A DNA stretch of 64,000 bases from Allomuricauda sp. (lineage in GTDB: Bacteria > Bacteroidota > Bacteroidia > Flavobacteriales > Flavobacteriaceae), in contig NZ_JANQLX010000003.1 of NCBI RefSeq assembly GCF_028280385.1, positions 372,001 to 436,000 on the forward strand, read 5' to 3'. The position numbers and the translations under genes were made by a program. This document shows positions 57,201 to 64,000 of the stretch, piece after piece. The notes below the pieces were generated by a model. That model ran no database searches. It saw nothing but the letters and a program-made list of their open reading frames with translations, and was not told where the DNA came from. Position 1 is the stretch's first letter; every line of letters starts with the position of its first letter.

Positions 57201-57657
57201 TACTGCCAATGAATACTCCGACTTTATCTTTCGATTTGACTTCAAACTGACCCCAGGTGCCAACAATGGCCTTGGTATTCATGCACCGTTGGAAGGTGAC
57301 GCCGCATACGTTGGAAAGGAATTGCAGATTTTGGATAACACTGCTCCCATATATACTAACTTAAAACCTTATCAATACCATGGGTCTGTCTATGGCATTA
57401 TTGCGGCAAAACGAGGATTTTTAAAACCAGTTGGGGAATGGAATTCTGAAGAGGTGATTGTAAAGGGAGATCACATCAAGATTACCCTGAATGGACATGT
57501 CATTGTAGATGGAAATATGAAGGAAGCTGCCAAAAATGGAACTGCTGACCAACAAAATCATCCAGGACTCCAAAGGAACAAAGGCCATATTGGGTTTTTA
57601 GGCCATGGTTCCGAGCTATGGTTTCGAAACATTCGAATTAAAGAACTTAAAAAATAG
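54253..57657 (+). CDS. Exported HEAT-repeat protein with two DUF1080 domains
   Basis: This 1134-residue protein has a Sec signal (SLKITTLLFALFALQTMMGQ). About residues 30-700 are alpha-solenoid HEAT-like repeats, with many AL...AL and DxxVRxxA-type helices. Two DUF1080 domains follow: about 730-935 (SIFNGKDLTGW, GGDSGIYLRG, VGERVTVHLNG, ELQAHGEDLGFRNIYV) and about 943-1133 (SLFNGKDLDHWIGN, ANNGLGIHAPL, HIKITLNGHVIVDG, FLGHGSELWFRNIRI). The domains are divergent from each other. DUF1080 members act on 3-keto-glycosides, and the solenoid may hold a partner protein. It ends before a terminator at 57718. Confidence 0.87.
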   Translation: MKKTSLKITTLLFALFALQTMMGQINRTLETKVADILAQLPTKDLGHSDKLMQEIMDLETEGILKFCDMLVPLGTGDDTKARYAIQSLAIYAGRQKNKIKNNAVEDALLIGLKKASNPEIKTFLIDRLMYCGSNTSIEPLGVYLKGDEIWAPALATITAIGTKEAASSIYNLAKSANGKKRVAIIEALGIMRFEPALTILEKEASNPVSNVSKQKSLMALAEIAHHSSYDILSQAVIGSVYQMDDSGAIVAYIHYGNRLLEKGNSTLALIVANSLLKNCKSDDQLHYRAAGFGLLCGVQGKNAVKIHLKEARHKDLKYRGAVLAVAAQNLTNEEVLKWVKAYKKADASAKPQIIGLLSKRDENEVFDKCIVSAVNAEDEMVRLAGIKALAFQKKNKALPVLMRALEKDESPSIQKAIEKTLLRLVGKEDSTVLAEHLSRVNDKGKEVLVNVLAARNATTQFDLVAGLVNNANPDLKNAAYRALPSIASIDELQKLINILSKTKEKWESNSVQSAIINVLDSTEKDNSEIIYEAYKSFEDKSKLLPVLPTLSTDIALKMVLERLPSENMNERIDAIRALAKWKTKDALPHLFHSVVNSKNQIRSEAFGLYLRKITTSDLPDDQKLLLIRKLTPYSYTTEEKKQIIRAARSAKTFLSLVFVSDFLDDNELKTTASNAIISLALPSPGLNNGLSGDIVRKAVSKSIVNLSGPDSQYMRIDVKEFLDNMPEEKGFVSIFNGKDLTGWEGLVENPIARRKMSKGILQKAQKKANTQMLSDWFVKDGIIGFKGDGYNNICTIKDYGDFEMLVDWKITSGGDSGIYLRGTPQVQIWDIARTDVGAQVGSGGLYNNQKNTSKPLVLADNPINEWNTFRIKMVGERVTVHLNGILVTDNVVLENYWNREDAIFNKEAIELQAHGEDLGFRNIYVREINSGDALLSEEERKEGFKSLFNGKDLDHWIGNKTDYLVENNELAVRPQRGGHGNLYTANEYSDFIFRFDFKLTPGANNGLGIHAPLEGDAAYVGKELQILDNTAPIYTNLKPYQYHGSVYGIIAAKRGFLKPVGEWNSEEVIVKGDHIKITLNGHVIVDGNMKEAAKNGTADQQNHPGLQRNKGHIGFLGHGSELWFRNIRIKELKK

Positions 57658-57716
57658 CGAGCGGGATGAGTTAGGTTATCCATTAGCAATTTTGTTTGTT
57701 TAGGTCTCGTTACGAA

Positions 57717-57752
57717 GGGCATAGTTCAAAGACTGAGCTATGCCTCTTTTTT
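57717..57752 (+). terminator. Terminator after the HEAT/DUF1080 gene
   Basis: Arms GGCATAGTTC (57718-57727) and GAGCTATGCC (57735-57744) pair over 10 bp with one wobble, then TCTTTTTT follows. It separates the oxidoreductase/DUF1080 pair from the AraC regulator. Confidence 0.85.
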
Positions 57753-57874
57753 GGTAATGTATTCCAACAAATAAACTCTTTGCTTATGGGATAACCTTGA
57801 ACGCGAATTCTACTAGATTTGTAAAGAGCATTGTATAAATTAAGAACAACTCCTCATTATTTCATTCGTGTTAC

Positions 57875-58753
57875 ATGAAGGGCGAAATCCCACATATACA
57901 ATTTAAATCAGCGTACTCTAAAATTGAGGGGGTGGAGATTATTACTTTAGAAGATTTGATCTTCAGAAAATCCGACCTAGACCACATTCCTGAAAAAGCG
58001 CATCAACTTGATTTCTATATGCTGGTGTTTTATGCAAAAGGCGAAACTGAACATTTGGTGGATTTTGTCTGGCACAAAGCTTCAAAAAATACACTGTTCT
58101 ATCTATCCAAAGGCCAAGTGAACGCTTTCAAATTTAATGAAGGTTTAAGCGGCTTTATCATTCTTTTTACGGAAGATTATTTCAAAGCCCAATTAAACAA
58201 GCTTCCAAAAAATGCTATTATACGTTTGTTTACATCCCATCTGTTCTCTCCAAAAATTCAAATCCCTGAAAGTTCCAATACAGTAGATTATATACATCTT
58301 TTATTCGATGAGTTCTATAAGGACAGAGACGTTTTCAATAAAAAAAACATAATCGATTCTTTGTACACCATTATTTTTTCAAAATTGGAACAACTCAAAC
58401 AATACCAGACCTTTCATTTAAATGAGACCGATAAGTTAGAGGCTTTCCTAAAATTCAAATCCCTTTTAGAATACAATTTTAGGGAAAGCAGAAATGCAGA
58501 TTTTTATGCAAAAAAAATGAACTTTACCTATAAGCACCTTAATGTCATTTGCAAGGAAGTTGCAGATGTAACCGCAAAAAAGTTCATAGATGAGTTCGTG
58601 ATTTTGGAAGCCAAAAGACGACTTATCAATTCTACAATCAAAAGTACAGAACTCGCTTTTTCTTTAGGATTTGAAGAACCGACAAATTTTGTGAAGTACT
58701 TTAAGAAGCATACGGGATTAACCCCGAATAAATTTAAAAACAGGTACATTTAG
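57875..58753 (+). CDS. AraC-family transcriptional regulator
   Basis: This 292-residue protein has an N-terminal cupin-like half (about 1-170: MLVFYAKGETEHLVDFVWHK, SKGQVNAFKFNEGLSGFIILF). The C-terminal AraC HTH pair spans about 190-290 (ADFYAKKMNFTYKHLNVICKEV, LINSTIKSTELAFSLGFEEPTNFVKYFKKHTGLTP). The second helix-turn-helix signature is intact. It would activate or repress the SnoaL/VOC/ABM genes that follow on the same strand. The cupin part probably senses a small molecule. Confidence 0.93.
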   Translation: MKGEIPHIQFKSAYSKIEGVEIITLEDLIFRKSDLDHIPEKAHQLDFYMLVFYAKGETEHLVDFVWHKASKNTLFYLSKGQVNAFKFNEGLSGFIILFTEDYFKAQLNKLPKNAIIRLFTSHLFSPKIQIPESSNTVDYIHLLFDEFYKDRDVFNKKNIIDSLYTIIFSKLEQLKQYQTFHLNETDKLEAFLKFKSLLEYNFRESRNADFYAKKMNFTYKHLNVICKEVADVTAKKFIDEFVILEAKRRLINSTIKSTELAFSLGFEEPTNFVKYFKKHTGLTPNKFKNRYI

Positions 58754-58851
58754 ATTGCTTAGGTTCGATATTTACCCTTTTTATCTCCATTTTAACCAAG
58801 GCTGCACATTCATTCAATCATAGTTTTACATCAAGTTTAAATGTGATAATC

Positions 58852-59742
58852 ATGAAAAACATCGGAATCACTTTGGCGCTGATTATAGCATTGATGTCGT
58901 GCAAATCGGAAAAGAAGAATGAAGCAATCACTAATCCACAAGAACAAGAAAAAATGGAATTATCAAACAAAGAAAAAGGAATCGCATTGTTAAGAAGCCT
59001 AGAAACTGGTGACCAGGAACCTGTAGGTTACATTAATGCGGACAAATATATTCAACACAACTTAGCGGTGACTGATGGTCTAGAAGGATTTGTAGCAGTT
59101 TTGCAAAACGCCCCGGAAGGTGGGTTTAAAGCTGATGTGGTGCGCGCTTATCAAGATGGTGACTATGTTTTTACCCATACTATCTATGATTTTTTTGGAC
59201 CAAAGATAGGGTTCGATGTTTTTAGGTTTGAAAATGGTTTGATCGTAGAACATTGGGACAACTTGATCGATCTAGCACCGCCAAACCCGAGTGGGCATAC
59301 ACAGACCAATGGGCCTACTGAATCGATTGACATTGATAAAACAGAAACCAATAAGACCGTGGTCCGTGATTTTGTTTCCACCATTTTAATGAAAGGAGAA
59401 ATGGAAAAGTTGGGAAGTTTTATCGATTCCGGAGTCGAGAATTACATTCAGCACAATCCAGCAATTGCAGATGGGTTGTCAGGATTGGGAAAAGCATTGG
59501 AAGGTATGGCCAAACAAGGCATTACAATGGAATATATAACCATACATAAAGTGCTTGGCGAGGGTAATTTTGTACTAACGATTAGTGAAGGAACATTTGC
59601 CGGTAAGCCTACGTCATACTACGATTTATTTAGAGTTGACAATGGGAAAATTGTAGAACATTGGGACGTCATGGAAACGATTCTTCCAAAATCTGAGCGG
59701 AAAAACACAAACGGCAAGTTTAATTTCCCGGACGAAGCTTAA
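58852..59742 (+). CDS. Lipoprotein with two SnoaL-like (NTF2-fold) domains
   Basis: About 296 residues from ATG 58852 (a GTG lies three codons earlier). Lipobox LMSCKSEK. Two copies of the NTF2-like fold are seen: about 45-150 (YIQHNLAVTDGLEGFVAVL...DYVFTHTIYDFFGP...DVFRFENGLIVEHWDNL) and about 170-285 (NYIQHNPAIADGLSGLGKAL...NFVLTISEGTFAG...YDLFRVDNGKIVEHWDVM). The copies are alike, so an internal duplication is clear. SnoaL-type folds bind small hydrophobic or polyketide-like molecules or act as cyclases or isomerases. The HN, D and EHWD residues are conserved in both. The role here is unknown. Confidence 0.88.
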   Translation: MKNIGITLALIIALMSCKSEKKNEAITNPQEQEKMELSNKEKGIALLRSLETGDQEPVGYINADKYIQHNLAVTDGLEGFVAVLQNAPEGGFKADVVRAYQDGDYVFTHTIYDFFGPKIGFDVFRFENGLIVEHWDNLIDLAPPNPSGHTQTNGPTESIDIDKTETNKTVVRDFVSTILMKGEMEKLGSFIDSGVENYIQHNPAIADGLSGLGKALEGMAKQGITMEYITIHKVLGEGNFVLTISEGTFAGKPTSYYDLFRVDNGKIVEHWDVMETILPKSERKNTNGKFNFPDEA

Positions 59743-59791
59743 CATAGTCTTTGAAAACCTAGATGGATTTACATGAGCAAATCTCTTTATC

Positions 59792-60295
59792 ATGGAAAGT
59801 TATAGCATACCCTCCCAGACCCGAATAGGACACGTTCAATTGAAAGTTTCCGATTTAAAAAGAGCTTTGGAGTTTTATCAGGGATTGTTGGGGTTTGAAA
59901 TCACCACTTTTTATGGAGATCAAGCGGTTTTTCTGTCCGCCGGGGGATATCATCACCATATTGGACTGAATACATGGTATAGCAAAAATGGGGCTAAGCC
60001 CCACAAAGACAGTACGGGTTTGTTCCATACAGCTATTCTATATCCAACGCGCAAAGAGTTGGCATTAATCCTAAAACGCTTAAATGAACAGGGATATCCA
60101 ATAACCGGAACCGCCGATCATGGTGTTTCAGAAGCCATATACCTTGATGACCCCGATGGTAATGGTGTCGAATTATATTGGGACAGACCTGTTGACAAAT
60201 GGCCAAAAAAAGAAGATGGTAGTATTGAGATGTACACAAAATCTTTGGATGTAATTGGTTTGTTAAAAGAAACTAGTGGTTTATCAACAATATGA
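59792..60295 (+). CDS. VOC-family protein (glyoxalase/dioxygenase-like)
   Basis: This 167-residue protein is a vicinal oxygen chelate fold. N-terminal IGHVQLKVSDLKRALEFYQGLLGF and C-terminal AIYLDDPDGNGVELYWDRP carry metal ligands (His and Glu), and LFHTAILYP supplies a further His. Relatives are glyoxalases, extradiol dioxygenases and resistance proteins. Its stop overlaps the next start (ATGA, 60292-60295), so the two are co-translated. No substrate is evident. Confidence 0.9.
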   Translation: MESYSIPSQTRIGHVQLKVSDLKRALEFYQGLLGFEITTFYGDQAVFLSAGGYHHHIGLNTWYSKNGAKPHKDSTGLFHTAILYPTRKELALILKRLNEQGYPITGTADHGVSEAIYLDDPDGNGVELYWDRPVDKWPKKEDGSIEMYTKSLDVIGLLKETSGLSTI

Positions 60296-60669
60296 AAACC
60301 AAAATACTTGTGATATTGATAGTTCTGGGGCACATTATGAGTTGTTCAACCAAAACCCCGGAAACCATGGAATCCTACGTAATAGAAATTGTAACATTTA
60401 GATACAAGCCGAATATAAAACCTCAGGATTTTTGGAAGGAGGATGCGAGAATCCAAGAAAACTATACCAGCAAACAACCGGGATTTATAAGTAGGGAGAG
60501 TGCCTACTCGGAAGATTCTAAAGAAGTTTTGGTTGTGGTCAGATGGAGGACAATTGAAGATGCCGATACCTCAATGCAAAAGTTTATGAAGGACAGGTCC
60601 GTATCGACTTTTTCAAATATGATAGATGCTAAAACAATGAAAATGATACGATATAACAGTAAAAATTAA
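60292..60669 (+). CDS. Small lipoprotein with ABM-like (dimeric alpha-beta barrel) domain
   Basis: This 125-residue protein has lipobox HIMSCSTK. The rest (about 25-120) fits a ferredoxin-like alpha-beta barrel: VIEIVTFRYKPN, RIQENYTSKQPGFISRES, EVLVVVRWRTIEDA, STFSNMIDAKTMKMI. Such folds are found in antibiotic biosynthesis monooxygenases and quinone-modifying proteins. It is coupled to the VOC gene and follows the SnoaL lipoprotein. No catalytic residue can be assigned. Confidence 0.75.
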   Translation: MKTKILVILIVLGHIMSCSTKTPETMESYVIEIVTFRYKPNIKPQDFWKEDARIQENYTSKQPGFISRESAYSEDSKEVLVVVRWRTIEDADTSMQKFMKDRSVSTFSNMIDAKTMKMIRYNSKN

Positions 60670-60723
60670 CCCTAAAAGACATAATCGTCGTCCAAGATAT
60701 GATTCCTTGTTGGGGATATCAAT

Positions 60724-60787
60724 CCTTGGTGGCTTACAACCTGATTCTAGAGGTCATTTAGGCATAGAATCAAATAAGCCACCTAGG
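60724..60787. promoter_or_regulatory. Long imperfect hairpin before the AGE-family gene
   Basis: Outer arms CCTTGGTGGCTTA (60724-60736) and TAAGCCACCTAGG (60775-60787) pair with one mismatch. Inner arms GATTCTA (60743-60749) and TAGAATC (60765-60771) pair perfectly. No T run follows, so it is not a standard terminator. It lies 30 bp before the start codon at 60818 and could regulate that gene or be a relic of a mobile element. Confidence 0.5.
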
Positions 60788-60817
60788 ACCTAAAAACCAA
60801 ACCTCAGAAAAAGTAAA

Positions 60818-62020
60818 ATGAAATCAAATACCGAATCTTGGTCCAAAGAACAAATCAACGATTTAAAGAAAATATATGAAACTTCACTTTTTGAAGATTT
60901 GATTCCTTGGTGGGAACAGTATTCAATGGATTGGGAATATGGAGGATATTTTACTCGCTTGAACCGCAATGGCACTCCGTACTCGGGGGATAAGGATATG
61001 TGGATGACAGCCCGTCAGATATGGATGTTCAGTCATTTATATAATCAATACGAAAAAAAGGAACAGTGGAAGATTATTGCAAAACAGGGACTCGATTTTA
61101 TGCTGGAGCATTCCTTCAAAATAGATGGCAAGATGCATTTTAGGCTTAACCAGGAAGGTAGGCCAATCTCTTCGGTTCTTAGTATTTACACAGAAGTGTT
61201 CGCTTGTATAGCAGTAGCTGAATATGCGGGTTTGTCCCAGGATGCGGATTTAAAGGATCGTGCACTCGTTATGTACAACTTTTTGCTTTCGAGATTAGGG
61301 CAGGCCAGCGATACGCCTATGTTGGGATATTCCATAGAACGGGATATCCATTTACATTCCCACGATATGTGCCGTATGACCGTAGCTAAGGTGTACAACG
61401 ATCTTTGGCCTTCAGAACAATTTGAGCAAGACTTGACCATATCGGTGGATTCTATTTTGAGTCGTCACTGGAATACAGACAAAAGATACTTGCTGGAAAA
61501 CACGGCCATGGACGGGTCTGAATTGTCCGATATTCCGGAAGGACGCCTGGTTATCCCAGGGCATGCTATTGAAAGTGCTTGGATGCTCATGGAAATAGCT
61601 CTTGAAAGGAAAGATCTAGCGATGTTTGATACTGCGATTGATATTACAATTGCAAGCCTGGAATATGGCTGGGATAGTAAGTATGGAGGGCTTCGCTATA
61701 TGTTGAATACTGATGGTACTCCAACGCATGAGCTTGGTGCAGATCTTAAACTCTGGTGGCCTCATGGCGAAGCCTTGTATGCCTTGCTCATGGGTTGGTT
61801 GCTCACAGGTAGAGAAGACCTTAAAGTCTGGTACGAAAAGTTGCATGAATACACCTTCAATCATTTTCCTGACGAGAAACATGGAGAATGGTTTGGTTAC
61901 CTCAATCGCGACGGTAGCCCCGTTTGGGAGGCTAAGGCGAATGGATGGAAAGGATTCTTTCATGTTCCCCGAGTACTCTTTCGTTGTTATCAATTGTTGG
62001 AAGATCTTGCAAAAGGATAA
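60818..62020 (+). CDS. AGE-family epimerase (N-acylglucosamine / mannose 2-epimerase type)
   Basis: This 400-residue protein fits the AGE (alpha/alpha)6 barrel. Typical segments are GGYFTRLNRNGTPYS, MWMTARQIWMFSHLYNQY, FRLNQEGRPISSVLSIYTEVFA, HSHDMCRMTVAKVYNDL, IPGHAIESAWMLMEIAL, KLWWPHGEALYALLMG and FGYLNRDGSPVWEAKANGWKGFFHVPR. The Arg, two His and Glu used in catalysis all have counterparts. The family epimerises C2 of mannose, glucosamine or cellobiose. There is no signal, so it is cytoplasmic. The sugar porter starts 6 bp downstream and probably brings in its substrate. Confidence 0.92.
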   Translation: MKSNTESWSKEQINDLKKIYETSLFEDLIPWWEQYSMDWEYGGYFTRLNRNGTPYSGDKDMWMTARQIWMFSHLYNQYEKKEQWKIIAKQGLDFMLEHSFKIDGKMHFRLNQEGRPISSVLSIYTEVFACIAVAEYAGLSQDADLKDRALVMYNFLLSRLGQASDTPMLGYSIERDIHLHSHDMCRMTVAKVYNDLWPSEQFEQDLTISVDSILSRHWNTDKRYLLENTAMDGSELSDIPEGRLVIPGHAIESAWMLMEIALERKDLAMFDTAIDITIASLEYGWDSKYGGLRYMLNTDGTPTHELGADLKLWWPHGEALYALLMGWLLTGREDLKVWYEKLHEYTFNHFPDEKHGEWFGYLNRDGSPVWEAKANGWKGFFHVPRVLFRCYQLLEDLAKG

Positions 62021-62026
62021 GAATAA

Positions 62027-63490
62027 ATGAAATTGAGCAAGATGGCCATGAGAAATAACAGGAGAAAGAACGCATACTTGGCTCTAATATGTTTTGTAGC
62101 CTCTTTGGGAGGTATCCTTTTTGGTTTTGATACTGCCGTGATTTCAGGAACAGTTTCTTTAGTAGAGACTCAGTTTGCCCTTGACAAAATCAATGTGGGT
62201 TGGTTTGGCAGTTCAGCACTTTTGGGAGCTATTATTGGTTCCCTTTTTGCTGGGGTGCTTAGTGACAAATATGGCAGACGTCCTATTCTGATTCTTTCTG
62301 CAATTCTATTTTTCTTGTCGGCGCTGGGATCCACTATTCCGCCATCCTTTGAGGTCCTGATACCCGCTCGAATTCTCGGGGGGATAGGTATTGGAATAGC
62401 GTCCGTAGTTGCGCCATTATTTATTTCAGAATTTGCACCGGCGAACTTAAGAGGGCGCCTTGTCGCCTTATACCAACTATCTCTTGTCATTGGGATTCTC
62501 TTGGCGTACTATTCCAATTGGTGGTTATTGGGATTCTCCCAGGCAAATAAAACATTCTTTGAGAATACAGAATTACTGTATCAAATTATGATATCAGAGG
62601 TGTGGAGAGCGATGTTCGGTATGGAAATGATTCCAGCTGCTTTGTTCTTTTTTTTACTATTGATAGTCCCTGAAAGCCCCCGCTGGCTGGTTATGGACGC
62701 AAAGGAAGATAAGGCGCTTAGAATACTTGAAAAAATACAAGGAAAGTTTGCTGCTGTGAAAGAGATAGAAAACATACAATATGTACTAAGCAAAAAGAAG
62801 GGGACATTAAAAGAGCTTTTAAAACCAGGATTTAGGATTGCATTGATAGCTGGATTGGGTCTTTCCATTTTTGGTCAGTTTACAGGGGTAAATATCATAG
62901 TGTATTATGGTCCTGATATTCTAGGTAATGCAGGTTTTAATTTCGACAATTCCCTGAAATTTCAGGCGGCCATTGGGGTCATCAATCTTATTTTCACCAT
63001 CCTGGCCATCTGGAAGATCGATAGTTGGGGTCGACGTCCCCTGTTGATCGGAGGAATGGCTTCGGTATGTTTGTCCTTGCTGATCGTTGCAGCGTTGTTT
63101 TCCAAACCCGAAGCCAATGGAATATTGATAGTGATCATGTTATGTGTGTACATGGCTAGCTTATCGTTTTCCATCAATGCAGTTATCTGGGTGCTGTTGG
63201 GGGAGATTTATCCTACCAGAATAAGAGGTAGGGCCATGTCGATTGCCACTTTTGCCAACTGGGGAACCAACTTCACAACCGCTTTTTTCTTTCCCTGGTT
63301 TGTTTCACAAATAGGAATGGGGGCCGGCTTTTTGGTCTTTGCGGGATTCTGCTTTATAGCCACCATTTTCTTTTACAAAACCATTCCCGAAACAAAAGGA
63401 AAGACACTCGAAGAAATTGAACAATATTGGACCAGATCAAAAAAGATTAAAAAGCAGGAAATAATCAATCTTAAAAATCGAAAATTTTGA
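62027..63490 (+). CDS. Sugar porter family MFS transporter
   Basis: This 487-residue protein has twelve predicted membrane segments and the sugar porter signatures: GGILFGFDTAVISGT, SDKYGRRP, PESPRWLV, QFTGVNIIVYYGP and PETKGKTLEEIEQYW. It would import a hexose or pentose by proton symport. A later ATG (MAMRNNRRKN, near 62042) is also possible as start. It is coupled to the AGE-family epimerase gene and its stop overlaps the start of a broken SDR, so the epimerase-transporter-SDR set was once one operon. The substrate is unknown. Confidence 0.93.
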   Translation: MKLSKMAMRNNRRKNAYLALICFVASLGGILFGFDTAVISGTVSLVETQFALDKINVGWFGSSALLGAIIGSLFAGVLSDKYGRRPILILSAILFFLSALGSTIPPSFEVLIPARILGGIGIGIASVVAPLFISEFAPANLRGRLVALYQLSLVIGILLAYYSNWWLLGFSQANKTFFENTELLYQIMISEVWRAMFGMEMIPAALFFFLLLIVPESPRWLVMDAKEDKALRILEKIQGKFAAVKEIENIQYVLSKKKGTLKELLKPGFRIALIAGLGLSIFGQFTGVNIIVYYGPDILGNAGFNFDNSLKFQAAIGVINLIFTILAIWKIDSWGRRPLLIGGMASVCLSLLIVAALFSKPEANGILIVIMLCVYMASLSFSINAVIWVLLGEIYPTRIRGRAMSIATFANWGTNFTTAFFFPWFVSQIGMGAGFLVFAGFCFIATIFFYKTIPETKGKTLEEIEQYWTRSKKIKKQEIINLKNRKF

Positions 63491-63788
63491 AAATTAATCT
63501 GGAAAACAAAAATGTGCTCATCACCGCAACTGGTGTTACCAGCGAAGGCTCTGGTACTTGCGAAGCTTTATCAGCGTGTGGTACTAACCAAATCATCAAC
63601 GATTTGAACCACAGAAAAGTAAACGAAGCCGTTGTGAAGTATCGCAACGCCATATCGGTAATTGGTGATGTAAGTGATAAGAAAGACGGGGAAATAAAGT
63701 TTTATGAGATCAGTAAAAACATAGAGTGCTTTATGGACCTGTGAACAACACGGGTATAGACTTGGCCGAAAAGCTTCCAATGAATTAA
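63487..63788 (+). pseudogene. Broken SDR gene (frameshift and truncation)
   Basis: The N-terminal half resembles an SDR: NVLITATGVTSEGSGTCEAL (degenerate cofactor motif), then INDLN and GDVSDKKDGE. At 63740-63741 one base is missing: a G would restore MDLVNNTGID, the SDR NNAG block, from the next frame. That frame then stops at 63786-63788. The catalytic Tyr-Lys pair and the C-terminal half are absent, so the product could not be active. The likely parent was a cytoplasmic oxidoreductase of the sugar porter operon. Confidence 0.85.
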
Positions 63789-63951
63789 GGAGACAGAGTT
63801 TTAACCCCTTTTGGATTGCTAGTCGTCTTAAAAGCATAAACCACCGGAATTGTCACTAAAGTGAAACTAAATAGCCATTGTAAAACCAAAAAAGAAAAAC
63901 CAATGTTGAAATTGTTGAGTCAGTTCGACTGTTAGTTAGTTTAGTTTGAGT

Positions 63952-63978
63952 CAGGGGCAGCCAGACTGCCCCTGTTTT
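63952..63978 (+). terminator. Intrinsic terminator near the window end
   Basis: Arms CAGGGGCA (63952-63959) and TGCCCCTG (63967-63974) pair perfectly with a 7-base loop and a TTTT tail. It would end the AGE/sugar porter operon after the SDR remnant. Between 63789 and 63951 I see no gene. Confidence 0.88.
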
Positions 63979-64000
63979 AAGATTTCCTGAGGCGGAAAAA

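Noticed and set aside
63800..63950. Small hydrophobic protein on the minus strand
   Set aside because: The frame has no start codon and no recognisable family; it may be chance.

Overview
The window looks like a polysaccharide-utilisation region from a marine member of the Flavobacteriia (Bacteroidota). The evidence is two SusC/SusD pairs, many Sec, Tat and lipoprotein signals, a type IX secretion tail, TAnnTTTG-type promoter boxes and a weak use of Shine-Dalgarno sites. No rRNA, intact tRNA, CRISPR array or insertion sequence was seen.

Layout. (1) 1-7247, plus strand: two alcohol dehydrogenases (the first cut by the window edge), then a ROK regulator that appears to lead an operon of S1 sulfatase, SGNH esterase, Tat-exported TIM-barrel protein and DUF1080 protein. 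(2) 7316-14840, minus strand: two very large LamG proteins and a frameshifted GH29 alpha-L-fucosidase. (3) 15321-24768, plus strand: surface lipoprotein, SusC, SusD, GH95 and an exported SGNH hydrolase. (4) 25263-29034, plus strand: an orphan ECF-like sigma factor, a third LamG protein and an aldo/keto reductase. (5) 29148-37985, minus strand: second SusC/SusD pair, a fourth LamG protein and a phosphotriesterase-like lipoprotein. (6) 38511-40881, plus strand: araB and araD. (7) 40908-52002, minus strand: cytochrome c/DUF6797-like lipoprotein, MFS transporter, three TIM-barrel isomerase-like proteins, alpha/beta hydrolase, two ThuA-like proteins and an SDR. (8) 52851-57657, plus strand: Tat-exported Gfo/Idh/MocA oxidoreductase and a HEAT/DUF1080/DUF1080 giant. 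(9) 57875-63788, plus strand: AraC regulator, a SnoaL/VOC/ABM group, an AGE-family epimerase, a sugar porter and a broken SDR.

How it may work together (inference): the two SusC/SusD pairs import oligosaccharides of a sulfated, fucose-containing and possibly arabinose-containing algal glycan. The sulfatase, esterases, GH29 and GH95 trim it. The four LamG proteins share a large conserved module that I cannot assign to a known family; they are the best candidates for a backbone-cleaving or binding activity that has not been described. L-ribulose would enter the pentose phosphate pathway through AraB and AraD, with no araA in view. The Gfo/Idh, DUF1080, ThuA and TIM-barrel set is the kind of gene set known from 3-keto-sugar metabolism, so an oxidative glycoside-cleavage branch is likely.

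Three patterns cut across the region. Several exported proteins carry runs of glutamate and aspartate inserted in otherwise ordinary folds. A GTTAGAAA/GTAAGAAA-like element sits next to the -7 box of at least six separate promoters. Broken genes (GH29, an SDR) and a tRNA-Asp-like 3' fragment point to recent rearrangement.
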